Made by a program: the position numbers and the translations under genes
Assembly: GCA_907163375.1 (NCBI GenBank)
Contig: CAJQUW010003632.1
Location: forward strand, 1 to 64,000
Origin: Prostheceraeus crozeri
Lineage: Eukaryota; Platyhelminthes; Polycladida; Euryleptidae
Reading direction: 5' to 3'
Length of the DNA stretch: 64,000 nucleotides
The notes under the pieces: generated by a model
Told to the model about the DNA's origin: nothing
The model's database searches: none
What the model saw: only the letters and a program-made list of their open reading frames with translations
Shown: in pieces, positions 1-11,939 of the stretch
How positions within the stretch are numbered: the first letter of the stretch is position 1
Layout: the number at the start of each line of letters is the position of its first letter

Positions 1-380
1 GGACAGCGACGTGGTGTGTCAAGGTCGATGACCGAAAATTCGAGAGCGGTTGTGAGGTTCCCCTCGTTCGGCTCCATCCTCATGAACACCCGTTTGGTGT
101 GGTACTTTTTCGGGGCGTTCTTGACTTTGACCGTGACCCGTCCATAAAGTGGCGTTCGCATGGACTTCTTATTCATGTGACGCATCGTCTCGATTGATAC
201 GTCACTATCTTCATCACTCGATTAGTCGGGCGATGCAGGGGCTTGGGTGAACACCACCGGCTCGTTTGGTGTTGTCGATCGCTCCATCGGAGATTGGGGA
301 GGTGTACTGGTACGTTCCACTGGCGAAGTGGTACGATCAGCTGTACCGTTCTCAACTGCGGCTTTCTGTTTGCGATCCAT
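1..380 (-). pseudogene. Unrecognised gene, interrupted and cut by the window edge
   Basis: A minus-strand reading begins at an ATG near 380 (MDRKQKAAVENG...). It is rich in Ser, Thr and Pro, then acidic (SSDEDSDVS), then basic, and ends at the window edge with VFMRMEPNEGN and LEFSVIDLD. The frame is interrupted once in the part I can read. I do not recognise the family. It is divergent from the small gene at 605, and the two share a compact promoter. The layout of small, closely packed divergent genes with TATA boxes resembles the Polinton-like relic at 37.8-48.6 kb, so a virus-like element fragment is my best guess. That is inference from layout only, not homology. Confidence 0.35.
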
Positions 381-460
381 TATGACTTGTAGATTTAAAA
401 TAATTGTAACTTGTAAACGTGAGGATTAGAACCTTTGATAAGAATTGGTACAAACCTCGG

Positions 461-548
461 ACTTATATACTTTTTAAACAAAGGAAATCCTAACAGCCAA
501 TCAGAGAGGTACCGAACTTCCCTAAAGAATATATATAACTATATAAAG
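461..548. promoter_or_regulatory. Divergent promoter: CCAAT box and two opposed TATA boxes
   Basis: A plus-strand TATAAAG lies at 542-548, about 57 bp before the ATG at 605. A perfect CCAAT box (AGCCAATCAG) lies about 45 bp upstream of it, at 497-501. A minus-strand TATA box (GTATATAAGT) lies at 461-470, about 80 bp upstream of the ATG near 380. Together they look like a compact bidirectional promoter. The CCAAT-to-TATA arrangement is the same as that before the polymerase region at 41.4 kb. Confidence 0.55.
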
Positions 549-604
549 GATGTCATTGTTCCAAACTGTTAAGTACTTATCCTCAACGTTCCATAACAAG
601 AAGC

Positions 605-895
605 ATGTCCTCAAAGCCATTATTTTATTTTCAAAATGACAGCCAAGTCATTATTGGAGGTCATTTGGACATGACCATGCATCTCTCTTGCGGCTGCAAA
701 GTGGCCCTTTGGAAAACCTTGACCGTGTCAGCACTTCAAAGGCGGAGTGGACTACCGGTGAAGTGTCCGGTACACGAGTGTGACCATGACTTTAGTAAAA
801 ATCAGACATTCCATGAGTGGTGTGATGACTTCCTGAAGATCATGGAGTCGCCTGAGGGACGTGATTTGCACCCGTCATTTATTTTTCACGCTTAA
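605..895 (+). CDS. Small Cys/His-rich protein of unknown function (96 aa)
   Basis: An uninterrupted 96-codon frame with its own TATA box 57 bp upstream of the start. The middle has a cysteine and histidine cluster: HLSCGCK near residue 29, then CPVHECDHDF near residue 55. The spacing could bind a metal ion, but it matches no zinc-finger class I can name. The C-terminus (PEGRDLHPSFIFHA) is unremarkable. The 5' side faces the divergent gene at 1-380, and nothing coding follows downstream. It may belong to a virus-like element rather than the host, because the promoter layout matches the 37.8-48.6 kb relic. No function is assigned. Confidence 0.45.
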   Translation: MSSKPLFYFQNDSQVIIGGHLDMTMHLSCGCKVALWKTLTVSALQRRSGLPVKCPVHECDHDFSKNQTFHEWCDDFLKIMESPEGRDLHPSFIFHA

Positions 896-1165
896 ATTAA
901 ACTTACATTGTAAATCTCTTGTCTTTTCATTTTAAACATAGTTCTGGAATTGGTTTTCTTATTGGGGAGCAACTAAATCATAACTGCACAGTAAAGTTTC
1001 ACATCTAAATAGTGCTACATTAAAAATAATTGTCACAATAGTCGCAATTGAGCAAACCCATTCAAAATCAAACAACGGACGTCTATCGGTACGTACCCAA
1101 GTGCTCAGAACCAAACCACACAAGTTCGATCATAGACGTTCCCAAACACAGTGTACTCAACTGAG
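896..1165. other. Non-coding spacer
   Basis: AT-rich DNA downstream of the small gene. I see no gene, RNA or convincing repeat. Confidence 0.5.
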
Positions 1166-1169
1166 TGTA

Positions 1170-1438
1170 CCAAACACATGTACCTATCCAGTAAAACAGA
1201 TCTCATACAAGTTCCTAGTCATAACACTGATTTATACATGTACCTATCCATGTGCCTATCGATAACTAAAGTATACATGTACCTATCCATGTACCTATCC
1301 ATGTTCCTATTGATAACACTAAACTTTATATGTACCTATCCATGTTCATATTGATAACACTAAACTTTACATGTACCTATCCATGTACCTATTAATAACA
1401 CTAAACTTTACATGTACCTATCCATGTACCTATCCGTG
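1170..1438. repeat. Degenerate tandem repeat, 41-bp unit
   Basis: The phrase ATGTACCTATCC recurs throughout. From about 1311 it sits in a regular 41-bp unit that also contains TGATAACACTAAACTTTA. Unit starts at 1311, 1352 and 1393 are exactly 41 bp apart. Earlier copies (1170-1310) are shorter and less regular. One strand is open as a 67-codon frame, but its product is just the repeat translated. Confidence 0.85.
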
Positions 1439-1439
1439 G

Positions 1440-3330
1440 CAAGTAGGGCACAGTTTTCACTACTGCCGTTCAATCTATTTTCGCATCATGCATCTTCCAT
1501 GCTCGTCATTGCTCATTCGATACATGATGATCTGAAATACGATAATTCATACGACGGTCATTAATATACAAAAAAGTAGACTTATCTCTCGCACAAAAAT
1601 AAAACGGCTGAAGCTCTGTGCAGAGATATTTTTTGACATAATCAATATATATCGCATCAATAAAAATTTCATTTTGATATTTGATTTGTTATCAATAAAA
1701 ATAGGAATATTTACATGATGTCGCTAGTGATTGTTATCATAACGTACTCGTTCGTACAAGTAGCGCCATTCATGCCAGTTCATCTATATGTGCATTGTAG
1801 GCTAATTCATGAATTATAATCTTGTCCTCGAGCAATTTACTACTCACGCGTTATGTGCATGCTTACGCCATTTGCTTTTCAATTGCGAGTTTATTACAGC
1901 ATCAATGCCATTTCATTGCGACTTCAGATACGTCTTGCGTTTATATATTGTCTAATGGTAGTCAATATTTATTCCTGTCCCGCAGATGGCCTAAAAAATT
2001 GAAGTTCTTGAATTTTACATAATCGACTTTAGAATCATGGAGATCATAGATCAAATATATTTTATAGGAGTAAAGGGCTGCTTTCTATCATGAAATACAA
2101 CTGCTTGGCTGATAAGTACATTCTGATGCTTAAACATGTATTGCAGCTCTTTTAACATGACAAGAAGTGATGGAATCGAAAATCTCTTAAAACTAACATT
2201 CGTAAAAATAAAATTTGAAAAAATAAAAAAATTATCCGTCTCAAGTTCGTTGTCATTGCACCAATCATCTTTCTCTCCGATTTCTTCCCTTGCCTTCTCC
2301 GCCTCATCATTTTATCCAATACCACAGAGTAGGTATCCCCCTACTCTATGATTCATACAAGCCACCCTCAATAGGACCCGCACTTAAAATGTAAAAAGTC
2401 AAAAGCCACAATTTATATTCGAGAAAGTACGGTAATCCTCTGTGAATTGCACTCAACGTTGCCATCATGAAATGCTCTCTGCATAATTATGTGATTTGCA
2501 CAAGTCCTATTTTTGTGAATTTGTATAAGTACACCACTTCCTGTCATTATTTTTTGAGAGATAAACGCTTTAATTACTTTCTATCTTCCTTTCTTTCTTT
2601 TTACCGCTCGTCTCTTCTCGTCTGCATCTCATGCGTTATAAACATCTTTTAATTACCTAGTTATTCAGCCTTGCCACCTCCATAATTCTTTTTATTTCTG
2701 CTGAGGTTTCTGCGCAATATCTTACCAGCTTGGAGTAGATTTTCGTTGTTCGGAATAGATTTGTTGGTCGGATTTTATCTACACTCTTTCAGCTATCCAT
2801 GTTCTAATCAACGAAATATTGTTTTGAGCTACCATCATCAGCAGAACAAAAGATCTTTATTGTGAGTAATCAAAGTCAATTGACTATTTCACATTTGAAT
2901 GATCAAAGGTCAATCACTTCTCATTTACCATCGATGGAAGTTCTGTGCAATCTGTTAATGACTAAATTTCGGATTTCGGATGGTGAAATTATAAATTGAT
3001 ATAATCTGCTTACTTTGTTGTCATAATAGACGCTTCCTACGTCAGTGGTGACGAAAGATTAATTGATTTGATTAACGGAGGATGTACTATATGAGAAACT
3101 AATTTATAGAATAGTGATTGACATTAATAAATCTGTAATCAGTATCAGATGCGCCGTATAATGCTATAATGACCTTTTCTTTCTGACCACAGCTCGATAG
3201 TTATTATTCGAGCATAAATCTATAGAGCCATGCAAATATTCTACACTCACGGTCAGAAAAAGGATTGGGATACTGCTAATTCGATATATTTTGTGAGAAA
3301 ACTTTTATAATTTACAATTCTGTCAGTATT
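1440..3330. other. Non-coding AT-rich stretch
   Basis: No coding region longer than short chance frames, no RNA gene and no clear transposon end. One pyrimidine-rich patch lies near 2580-2620. Confidence 0.5.
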
Positions 3331-3332
3331 AA

Positions 3333-3884
3333 GCTAAAAGCCGATTCTGTCCACTTTATCCCGCTCCAAAAATGTATGTTATTGAAGTATGTCAATCTGC
3401 AGAAATCGAAACAATGAAGCATATACATGTATTCAGTAAATACATATATAAACAATGTCTCTTTTTCAAATAAAATGTTAACTATACATGACTAACTTTA
3501 AGACAAAATGATGAATTTAAATCTATTTGATTTGTAACATGCCGACAAAACCTCTAATAGACCGCATTCGTGCTCTATTTTTCAATACCTTCGCTTGGAT
3601 GGTGGTCTACTAAATGCTAAAGACTAAAGTCCATTTTTCAACTATCTGTTTGAAATGTTTTTTTATTTTTGTGTTTTATATATATTTGTCAAAGAATATT
3701 ACATCAATATTCGTTGATATTTTGATGTTTAGGCTACTATTTTCCATAATGCCCTAGATATCGGAAGACTTGAAACTGAAGCCTATATACAGCTCATGTT
3801 CATTGCTTCGATTTCTACGGTTAAACGTGCATGAATAACATATATTTTGGAGCGGGATAGATTGGATAGAATCGACTTTCGGCG
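3333..3884. mobile_element. Non-autonomous element with inverted ends of about 90 bp
   Basis: The left end (about 3333-3430) and right end (about 3796-3884) are inverted copies. Both contain CGATTCT, then ATCCCGCTCCAAAA, then TATGTTATT, then AGAAATCGAA, in the same order and spacing. The 365-bp interior is non-coding. This is the structure of a small DNA transposon derivative (MITE). The arms have diverged by perhaps 15-20 percent, so it is not recent. I could not define target duplications. Confidence 0.6.
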
Positions 3885-3889
3885 TGGAA

Positions 3890-6600
3890 ACTGTTTGCGA
3901 TCACATCTATGAACTTCTGCAGTTTACTTCGTGTATTGCCTTTAATTTTTCATGTACTAAGAAGCTATGGATAATTTATGAAATTTATATAATTCTGTCT
4001 TAGAACACTTTTGTCTACTGTCTACAGCGGTGTACTGCATAAGTACACAAAACTAACCGCACATGTACAATTTCGCAAAATGGAATGGTTATGTGAGTTT
4101 TCATGAACATTTATAAACGTCATTAATATATGCTCACGCAGGCTATGCAAGGTTATACATGTATACAACATTCTATTTAATATCGAATGTTGGATTTTGA
4201 ATGTTGTATTTAATGTCGAATGTGAAATTTGAAGAAGCTTGTCGCGGAAAATCATTGGCCCAAGCTTACATATGTCAAATTACAATTTTTAGTACCAGCG
4301 TCGTTCTGCAGCACCATACTGAGTTTGAAAGAAATGCTGAAAGGCGAAGATGGCGGATAAGCACGGGTTGAATGCACTTCATCCAAACACGCGTCCACCT
4401 TTCGAAAATAGAAATAACTGGATTGTCGTTTCAATCAGAAAAATGCGACAAAAACTATTATTTTATTTTCAAAATCAACAATCAAATATACGTGGACAAC
4501 TGCAAATTAATAGTCCCTCTTTTTAAAAACAGTTTAATTTCTCACGTTCTAGAAGGCAAGAATATCTTGAAATGGCCGATGAAAGCTGGTCTGAATTTGA
4601 ATTTCGACAAGCGCAAGGTCCTTTGGATACCCAGATCAAGGAATTAAGTTTCAATCGACTTTGATACCTGAAATCACCGCTGCTACTGATCTTGAGACCC
4701 TTGGAGCCAATCTCAGTGATAATTTGAAGTGGGACAAGCAAACTGAATTCATTATTCTATGTGCGTCTCGGCGCTTATATACATGTACTCTTCGTTCTTA
4801 AAAGCCATTTCTTGCACGGTGTCAATTGATGCAAGTTTAGAACGGATTAATTCGTTCTGTAATTGAGCATTGTTCGCCTGTATTCGTCGGACTCCCACCA
4901 CGAGTTTATTTTAGAAAAGTTGCTGAGACGGGCACATTTTATAGTTTGTGCTGATTTTTCCTGTCCTGATGGTTTCCAAAATTTAGGCCAGAGACGTGAA
5001 TCTTAAACTTTGAAACTTTTCTTTAAAATTGTTAATGATCGAAAGCATGCGTTACATTCACAGTCTTCTTGAACATCTTCTGTATCTGGCAGGGTTTTGC
5101 AGCGTTGAACTTGGCAAGCATCGATTCTTATTATACACTGATAAATATTTAATAAAACATCCGAACTTTCATGAATCATATTGCTTCTTCAAATAATGAT
5201 TTGATTATTTTGTTGATAGATAAATAGATGCAGGAGCTGCAATTACTGTGCATTTTATCTTTCGACCAAAGATCACAATGTATGAGCCGATTTCATTAGT
5301 AATGTTTGTTTAAGTGTCCATAACAAACTGATTGTTGCCATAAATAAAATGGCGAACTATTCATGCTACTTAAGTTTGATTAGCACGTCGTTTTCATGTG
5401 CAGACTTTTTAGCTCATGATGACTATATTTATAAGACTTTTATCATGATGATGACAGTACATGCGCTGCAGAACGTTGATATTGCTTACAGCTCTATAGT
5501 GCGAGTAATCGGGTATTCATTTCAATATCTTTAGTTTGAGGTTTAATTTTAATGGTTTTGATAAAACGAAGCAATAAGTAAACATCAAGATAAAATATTT
5601 GATTGACTAAAAATGTACGATCTTTTTGAAGAGAAACGCATGTTCCTTTTAAAACATTTGACAAAGCTTTTAAAATAATACAAAATATACCCTAACAACC
5701 CGCCTAGTGAAACATGATCAATGCTACAAGAAGAACACGAAATATAGAACAACGTTGTTAAAAGCACCATTCACTGCAAGGATAAAAGTGTGGGAATAAC
5801 ATGAATTTAACAACTTGATTTATCAACTTAAACGTTACACTTAAGAAAATTGTAAGCTGAAGAATCAATGTTGTCAAATTTTTATTAATAATGATAATCA
5901 CTTTATTTGTTGATTTTTGCATGCAGATGCAGTTCTGTGAACCGAACAAATTAAGTGCCCGATGTTAACAAAGGAAAAAAAGTGCAATGGTTATTCAGTT
6001 CGTTACATAAAAAGGAAAAATATACTCGTAAGTAACAAATAAAATTATCTAGAAATTTCATAGAAGAATTGATAAAAAGAACAGTTTTGTGACAGCCCGC
6101 GTAGTACACAATTCAACTTTAGGACGCTGACAAGACTGCTCCGCATCCATTCATGTCGATCGTCTGCAGTGGTGGAATGCGGTAAACAAATGCCTCTTCT
6201 GAATGAAGCCGACTGATGTTCTTGATCTGAAAAGTTAGTATATTTCAATGATTTGGTCAATGGTGAGGATATTTCAATTCCTGTGCGCATTCATATTAAA
6301 TCTTTTTTTCATTACTCATAGCAAGCATTCATAACGATTTTCATTTAATTTTCATGTTTTGATCATGCGAAACCTTTTTCCAACTCAATCTGCTGCATTA
6401 TTCTCACAGACGATGAACTGATGTAATTCATCCATTGCCCGATCGGTATCTTAGCAACCTTCACATTAGGGATGGCAGCTTAAAATAGCAAGCTTAGATA
6501 GCTTCAGTTAATTGAATTTTCCCTTTTGTTACTTAGTTAAATAATATTCCATTAGCAAATAGCGACGTCGCATCTCAGTAATCTAAGATGATTTAAGAAT
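3890..6600. other. Non-coding stretch
   Basis: Several frames of 60-90 codons exist, but none shows protein-like composition or a recognisable motif. No RNA gene or element end is seen. A short internal repetition (AATGTTG / AATGTCG) lies near 4180-4220. Confidence 0.45.
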
Positions 6601-6670
6601 GCTAGAGAAAGTTTCATGATCATTGTCTTCTAGACATTTGTTTACTCTTTCATTATATCGAGGTTTTAAA

Positions 6671-7279
6671 ATGAGTTATAAAATCAGATACTTCGATGCT
6701 CAAGGACGTGCTGAGCTCATTCGAATGACTTTCAAAGTGGCAAAAGTAAACTTCGCTGACGAACGCATTCCATTTGATCAATGGCCTACTCAAAAGTCCA
6801 CGACGCCAACTGGAGTTCTTCCAGTTTTGGTGACTCCTGATGGTGAGCAGCTTGTGCAATCTATGGCAATCCTACGTCACCTAGGACGGAAGTTCAATTT
6901 GGCTGGCAAGAATGAAAAGGAGCATTATGAAGTTGATCGCGGTCTGGATCAGTGCCTTGAAGTCTTTGATGGCGCAGTAAAATCAGTTATGGCGAAGGAT
7001 CCGACTGAGTCCCAGAAGTTGATGACAGAATTTATGGAGAGCAAAGGCACTAGACTGTTGAGCACATTGGAAGGATATTTAAAGCCGAATCTTCTAATCT
7101 GTGAGAGTGGAATAACCATCGCTGATATTGCAGTCATCAATGTCACTTTGATGATGAAATCGCGATATCCCGACCATTTCAAAAACTTTTCGAAGCTGGA
7201 AAAGCATCACGATAGTGTGATATCAAAATCTCCAGAACTAAAGAAATGGATCGATGAACGTCCTGCAAGTAAATTCTAG
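6671..7279 (+). CDS. Sigma-class glutathione S-transferase, copy 1
   Basis: A 202-residue cytosolic GST that conjugates glutathione to electrophiles; sigma enzymes may also isomerise prostaglandin H2. The N-terminal thioredoxin-like domain (1-78) has catalytic Tyr7 in RYFDAQGRAE, Trp38 and Lys42, cis-Pro51 in GVLPVL, and the glutathione-binding pair Gln63-Ser64 in VQSMAI. The all-alpha C-terminal domain follows, with the SGITIADI capping motif at 146-153 (Asp152). Length is normal for the family. I chose ATG 6671 because homology to copy 2 (25344) begins there; an upstream in-frame ATG at 6623 has no counterpart. The coding region has no intron, unusual for an animal GST, and may indicate a retrocopy. 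A splice acceptor just before the ATG remains possible. Confidence 0.93.
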   Translation: MSYKIRYFDAQGRAELIRMTFKVAKVNFADERIPFDQWPTQKSTTPTGVLPVLVTPDGEQLVQSMAILRHLGRKFNLAGKNEKEHYEVDRGLDQCLEVFDGAVKSVMAKDPTESQKLMTEFMESKGTRLLSTLEGYLKPNLLICESGITIADIAVINVTLMMKSRYPDHFKNFSKLEKHHDSVISKSPELKKWIDERPASKF

Positions 7280-7349
7280 AATGAACGGTGTCAATTCTCT
7301 TAGTTATCTATACACTTAGCTCATGTGATTGTGATCACTATGCGATTGA

Positions 7350-9030
7350 TGTTTGATTACTGCAGTGATAAGCAATTTGATTATACATGCCATTTCTGCT
7401 CAATATTTCTGTCTTTTTATCTCATAGGTTTTTATGAATCCAACGACAATGACTTAATTATCTGCTCAGGATATTTGATTGGAATCAGCAAATTATATTC
7501 AATTTCCTCTAATCTTGAATGGAAGTTATTGTCTGATTATCAAAGGCGAATTATTAAATATTCATTTGAGTAATCTATTTTTAAATCAGCATTAACAAGG
7601 AGGAATGAGCATTCCAAACCCATGAGACAGGCCTTCTTAGGGCACTAAAAGCTAATCATGATAGAATAAGCATTGTTAAATCTAGCATTGTTAATTAATA
7701 TATTATACATCTATGTCTAAGTCTTTATTTAGCATGTTATGCATCTAAAAAAGTTTTATGCTTAAAAGGTCATTTTACTACAAGGATTTTCACAAGGATT
7801 TCTAGCACTAATGTGCCGAGAAAATCGACTGAATGCCGTAAGGGGTCATTTATTCCCCGTGTCATTTCAAGTCGACTTTAAGTTGCACTAGTCTATATTG
7901 CTTTTATTATGCATAATTTCAAAGAGCAATGATAGAAATACCCAGGGTGGGTAACAGACAAGTTTAATTGAAACATGTTTTAAGCATGAAAAATAGATTT
8001 ATATTTAGCAAAATTCGATGAAATGTTTTTCAAGAAATATTTTTCAATTTTGAATGAAATTTGAAAATTGTGATGATGCTTGCATTATTCTCCGTTATTT
8101 GTAGCCTAAATAAATAAAGTCACTTCATCAAATGCTAAACAATAATTGACATTGAATTTACACTATCGAAAGATTAAATAAACAGTACACGTTTAGATAA
8201 TATGACCATATAGGCTTACTGCCTACATTCCATGAAAATGATGCATTTAAGAAATAATAGAAATGCTGATCATTAAGTAAATTAAATAACTATTAGTATT
8301 TTATTAGGAAGAAACAAAGCGCGTGATGCTGGAATAATCTAGAACAAGTTCGTGATGCAATAAATCCATCGTCATTGGTATAAAGTAATATTTTGTAGTT
8401 CATCTGTTCAGTTGTTTGTAAAGAAAACGCATTTTCTCTGAATTCTGAAATTGTGTTCTGAAAAGTCTGAATTTGAAATTGTGTTGTTATTATTTTCGAC
8501 TTGAATAGGGACTTACTTACTAGTTTAGAGTGAGGAATTGAAAGCATAATTTCAACGCTTAGGGAGGAATCTGATCAAAAAGGTTAAAAAAACCACTGGC
8601 ATTTCATTGAAAAAATTGTATTAAGAATCTCTTCTCAAGAAACACGTTTTTCAACGTGTTTGAAACACTGGTTTAAGTAATTTGTTTAAAACACTACCCA
8701 ACGTGAAATACCTGACAGTGCTTGAGTTTAAGGGCATCGATTATGCCAGTGCTCACTTGATGAAAATAAGTACGAGTAGAAATCGAGTTACCAGTGTCTT
8801 TGTTGTTTCACAACAGGTAGTTTGGCAATCAACTAATGTAAAGACAAACATAGGCTAAAATAGGTTCATTTTGCTCTCCACACGCAAAGTAGAGTAAACG
8901 TACATATATATAGAATGACCGGAAATCGAACACAGGACCACGATAATAATACAGCACAAGTAAGGTCATATCAAAGCAAAGATTTGAATGGAAAAATTTA
9001 TAACTGCGTAGACGTTACACAACGTCAAGT
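7350..9030. other. Non-coding stretch after GST copy 1
   Basis: The first 70-80 bases after the GST stop match those after copy 2 and are probably shared 3' UTR. Beyond that I see no gene, only short chance frames. Confidence 0.45.
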
Positions 9031-9036
9031 CCATAA

Positions 9037-9814
9037 CAGGGATGTGGAGTCGGAGTCCTATCAGTTTTGCTGGAGTCGGAGTCCTATCAAATGATAGGAC
9101 TCCGGACTCCGGCCTATAACTAGACCCGAAATATAATCATTTACAAATCATTTATCCTCGTACATAGCTGTCACTGTCTTGATGTCAACTTTCTCCGTCA
9201 AACAAAAGTACAGAGACAGCAGCGCATGCAAAAGCTTGTAATAGTTGAGAGATTGAACCGTGATAGTGAAAAAAGGATTGTATTTTCACTCGATGATTTA
9301 GTAGAGAAGACAAGCCTTCCTAGCCTCGATCACACCTACGCGCCAAAGGTAACATCAGAGACAAAAATGAAACACTAGTTTGTTTGAGAACATTGCCTCT
9401 TACCATCACGTTAATCGTGTGTGATGGGTCCTCCAAAGAGCATATTAAAATCGAAAGTGTACTCATATTTTTTGGAGAAAGATGTGGGATTTTCCTGCCT
9501 GGTAGAGACTGGAGAAAAACCATGTGAAGCACACATCAAAAAGATGGGAGGAGCCGAGTCGTATGCATCCAACTTAAAGCGACATTTGATTAACTTTCAT
9601 CGATAATGATTGATAATTGATGCAGCAATGATCACCAACATTGGTTCAGCTAAGCCTATAATGATCTATGATGTAGGTTACCGGTTTGTTTTTCAAAAAA
9701 CTGGGCTTTATATACTTGCCACCCGGAGTCGGAGTCCTATTAAAAGCCGGAGTCCTATCAACCCCCGGAGTCGGAGTCGGAGTCCTATCAAAATGATAGG
9801 ACTCCGCATCCCTG
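9037..9814 (+). mobile_element. Short hAT transposon, both ends and target duplications present
   Basis: The element starts CAGGGATGTGGAGTCGG at 9037 and ends with the inverted match CTCCGCATCCCTG at 9814. These are the terminal repeats of a widespread animal hAT group. The flanking 8 bp are GTCCATAA (9029-9036) and ATCCATAA (9815-9822), a 7-of-8 target-site duplication of the size hAT elements make. Subterminal GGAGTCGGAGTCCTATCA motifs are repeated in both orientations at each end, as is usual for transposase binding sites. At 778 bp it is far too short for a full transposase and keeps only a zinc-finger piece. Confidence 0.85.
9421..9606 (+). pseudogene. BED-type zinc finger, N-terminal remnant of hAT transposase
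   Basis: A 61-codon frame inside the 9037-9814 hAT element. SKVYSYF near residue 11 resembles the aromatic start of BED fingers, and SNLKRHLINFHR at the end supplies their paired histidines (H-x4-H). The cysteine half (GFSCLVETGEKPC) is irregular and may no longer bind zinc. No catalytic or dimerisation domain follows, so the product could not transpose the element. Confidence 0.6.
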
Positions 9815-10050
9815 ATCCATAATATGCAAAATCAGAAGAAAAATGAAAGATGACTTTCGACACAAAGTGCAGCTGTGAGGAAGGATGAAACGACCAGAAC
9901 GCATGCTTCTTGATGAAAGAAATTGATTCAGTGGATGCAAGTTGATTTTGGGAAATGCAATCTTATTGGCAGAGCATTCAGAAGAATAAACATTGCTGGC
10001 GACTCACTGACATCTTACGAACTTGTATGTAGATTGTCAATAGGTAAAAG

Positions 10051-10137
10051 CAGGGCTGTGGAGCCAGTGGCGATGGTTTTGGTCGGAGACGGAACCGGAG
10101 CCTATTTATCACAAAGGCTCCGGCTCCGGCTCCGATA
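10051..10137 (+). mobile_element. End fragment of a second hAT element
   Basis: CAGGGCTGTGGAGCC at 10051 matches the terminal repeat of the element at 9037. It is followed by GGAGCC-type and GGCTCCGGCTCC motifs in both orientations, the same subterminal style. I find no matching right end, so this is an isolated end or a heavily deleted copy. Confidence 0.55.
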
Positions 10138-10139
10138 GT

Positions 10140-11930
10140 TTGAGCTTTGATATAAATCTAGAATTTTGAGAGGTATTAATTGGCATCATAAAAAAATTGA
10201 ATCATTTGAAATCTAAAGATATGTCTTTTAAGCATACCAATGATCTGTCCTTATTACATATGTTTCGTAAGACTAATTTCCATAGCTTTTAGTGACAACG
10301 TATTCTCCAAAATCCATTAATTTGAAGACTTGTTATATGCATGCTAACTAGATGATTGTAGATTCCTAGAGACAAGTCGCCAGTCATTTATGTACACATT
10401 TCCAGTTCAGTCAGCAAAGATAATATAGCTAATTTCCTGCGCAATGTCTTAAATCTAATACGGTTACTATGTAGGTTACCATCTATCGGTATGGTTACTG
10501 GCAGAAGCTACTGGCATCTGTGACAATGCCAATTTCCTTAGATTGTATTGTAGGCTCTTGTGCAGTCCCCCACCTACATTTTTCAAAACAATCGATTATT
10601 CAATTTGATCAATTTTGATTGGAGGGATAACTCTTCACACTCACACGAATGACCTGACTACAAGTCCTCACATGGCTATAGAAATAAGCGACCCAGCCTC
10701 TTCTAGTAGCGCCTTATTATTCTGAAGGTATTCATTCGCAATGAATTTCCTTTGACTTCAAAATTCAAAGGGTATATTTCAATGCGAAAAAACCCGAAGG
10801 CAAATTACAATGTTGACTTGCTGTCGAAGTTTGCGACCATGACATCGCAATTACCCACGTAGATTTTTGCAACAGCACGGAATGCTTCACTCAAACCGGT
10901 GATGCTGAAACGGACATCCAATGGTGCTGCATCTTTTGACCAGAGAAAAAATGGGGGGGGGAGGACTGCACAAGAGCCGTATCGTGTAATAATATTTCCC
11001 CAAATGTCATAGACCTGTGGATATCAAGAATTTTCATTACCATTTTTTTCCGTATGTCAACACTTTATGCTGATATCATGTTGACTTATATGTAAACAAT
11101 AAAAAAAGACTGAGACGCTCTCAATAAAGGCGCCTTTTGCCCTCCCTTTTCTATTGTCTATGACATTAAACCGCACGCGCATTCGAAAGCTAGCAAAGTA
11201 GATGGGATTTCTGCTCGGTGCTCGCAGTCAAATTTTTATTATGCATTGCACCCGGCAACATGCTGTGTGATACTCCGAGTTCAGTTTCATCAGCCTAACA
11301 ATCATCAGAGGAATAGTGGTAATATGTTATACATAAATTGAATATAATAATATACATGAATCATTGATGAATTATTTAGTGCAACTTTACGCCATAATGA
11401 AAAATACGAAATTAACATAATGTAAGTTAAGCCTTAATTAACTTATTAAGTATGCTGCATAGAATTACAAAACTCGTCCTAAATAATATATTTTTAATTT
11501 TTTTAAGTATAATTTTCAATTGTACATTTCTAGCCTACACTGCAATGAGACTATCTAAATTACAATTTCTACAGATGATGAGTCGTGGGCTACCCACCGA
11601 TCATATTATTCATGGACCAACAGACTATTGGATAAAGGCAATGACAAATAGCAATAACAACCTAAGCTAGCCTATATACACTTTAGTATTCAATAAAGCA
11701 ATTGGTATCTTTATTGATACGGTATATTTGGCTATATAGCCTATACCCTTTCCATGTTCGAGTAGATACAGGCCCTATAAGCTATTTAGAGGCATACGCT
11801 ATCCAGTTTCATATTCAAGCTTTGTTAAAAAGCTTATACTACTATTCGGCCCCTGTGACGGCTAATTAGGTAATGCCAAAGCTCATTTTGAATGATTAAA
11901 TGAATGCTAGATCATCACGTTATTAAGTGT
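10140..11930. other. Non-coding stretch
   Basis: No supported gene. A G-run lies near 10950-10961, and AT-rich sequence dominates 11300-11700. Confidence 0.45.
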
Positions 11931-11939
11931 TCCGAACTC

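Noticed and set aside
11452-11670. 72-codon frame with a hydrophobic start (signal-peptide-like)
   Set aside because: AT-rich DNA readily gives Leu/Ile/Phe runs; no supporting context or family.
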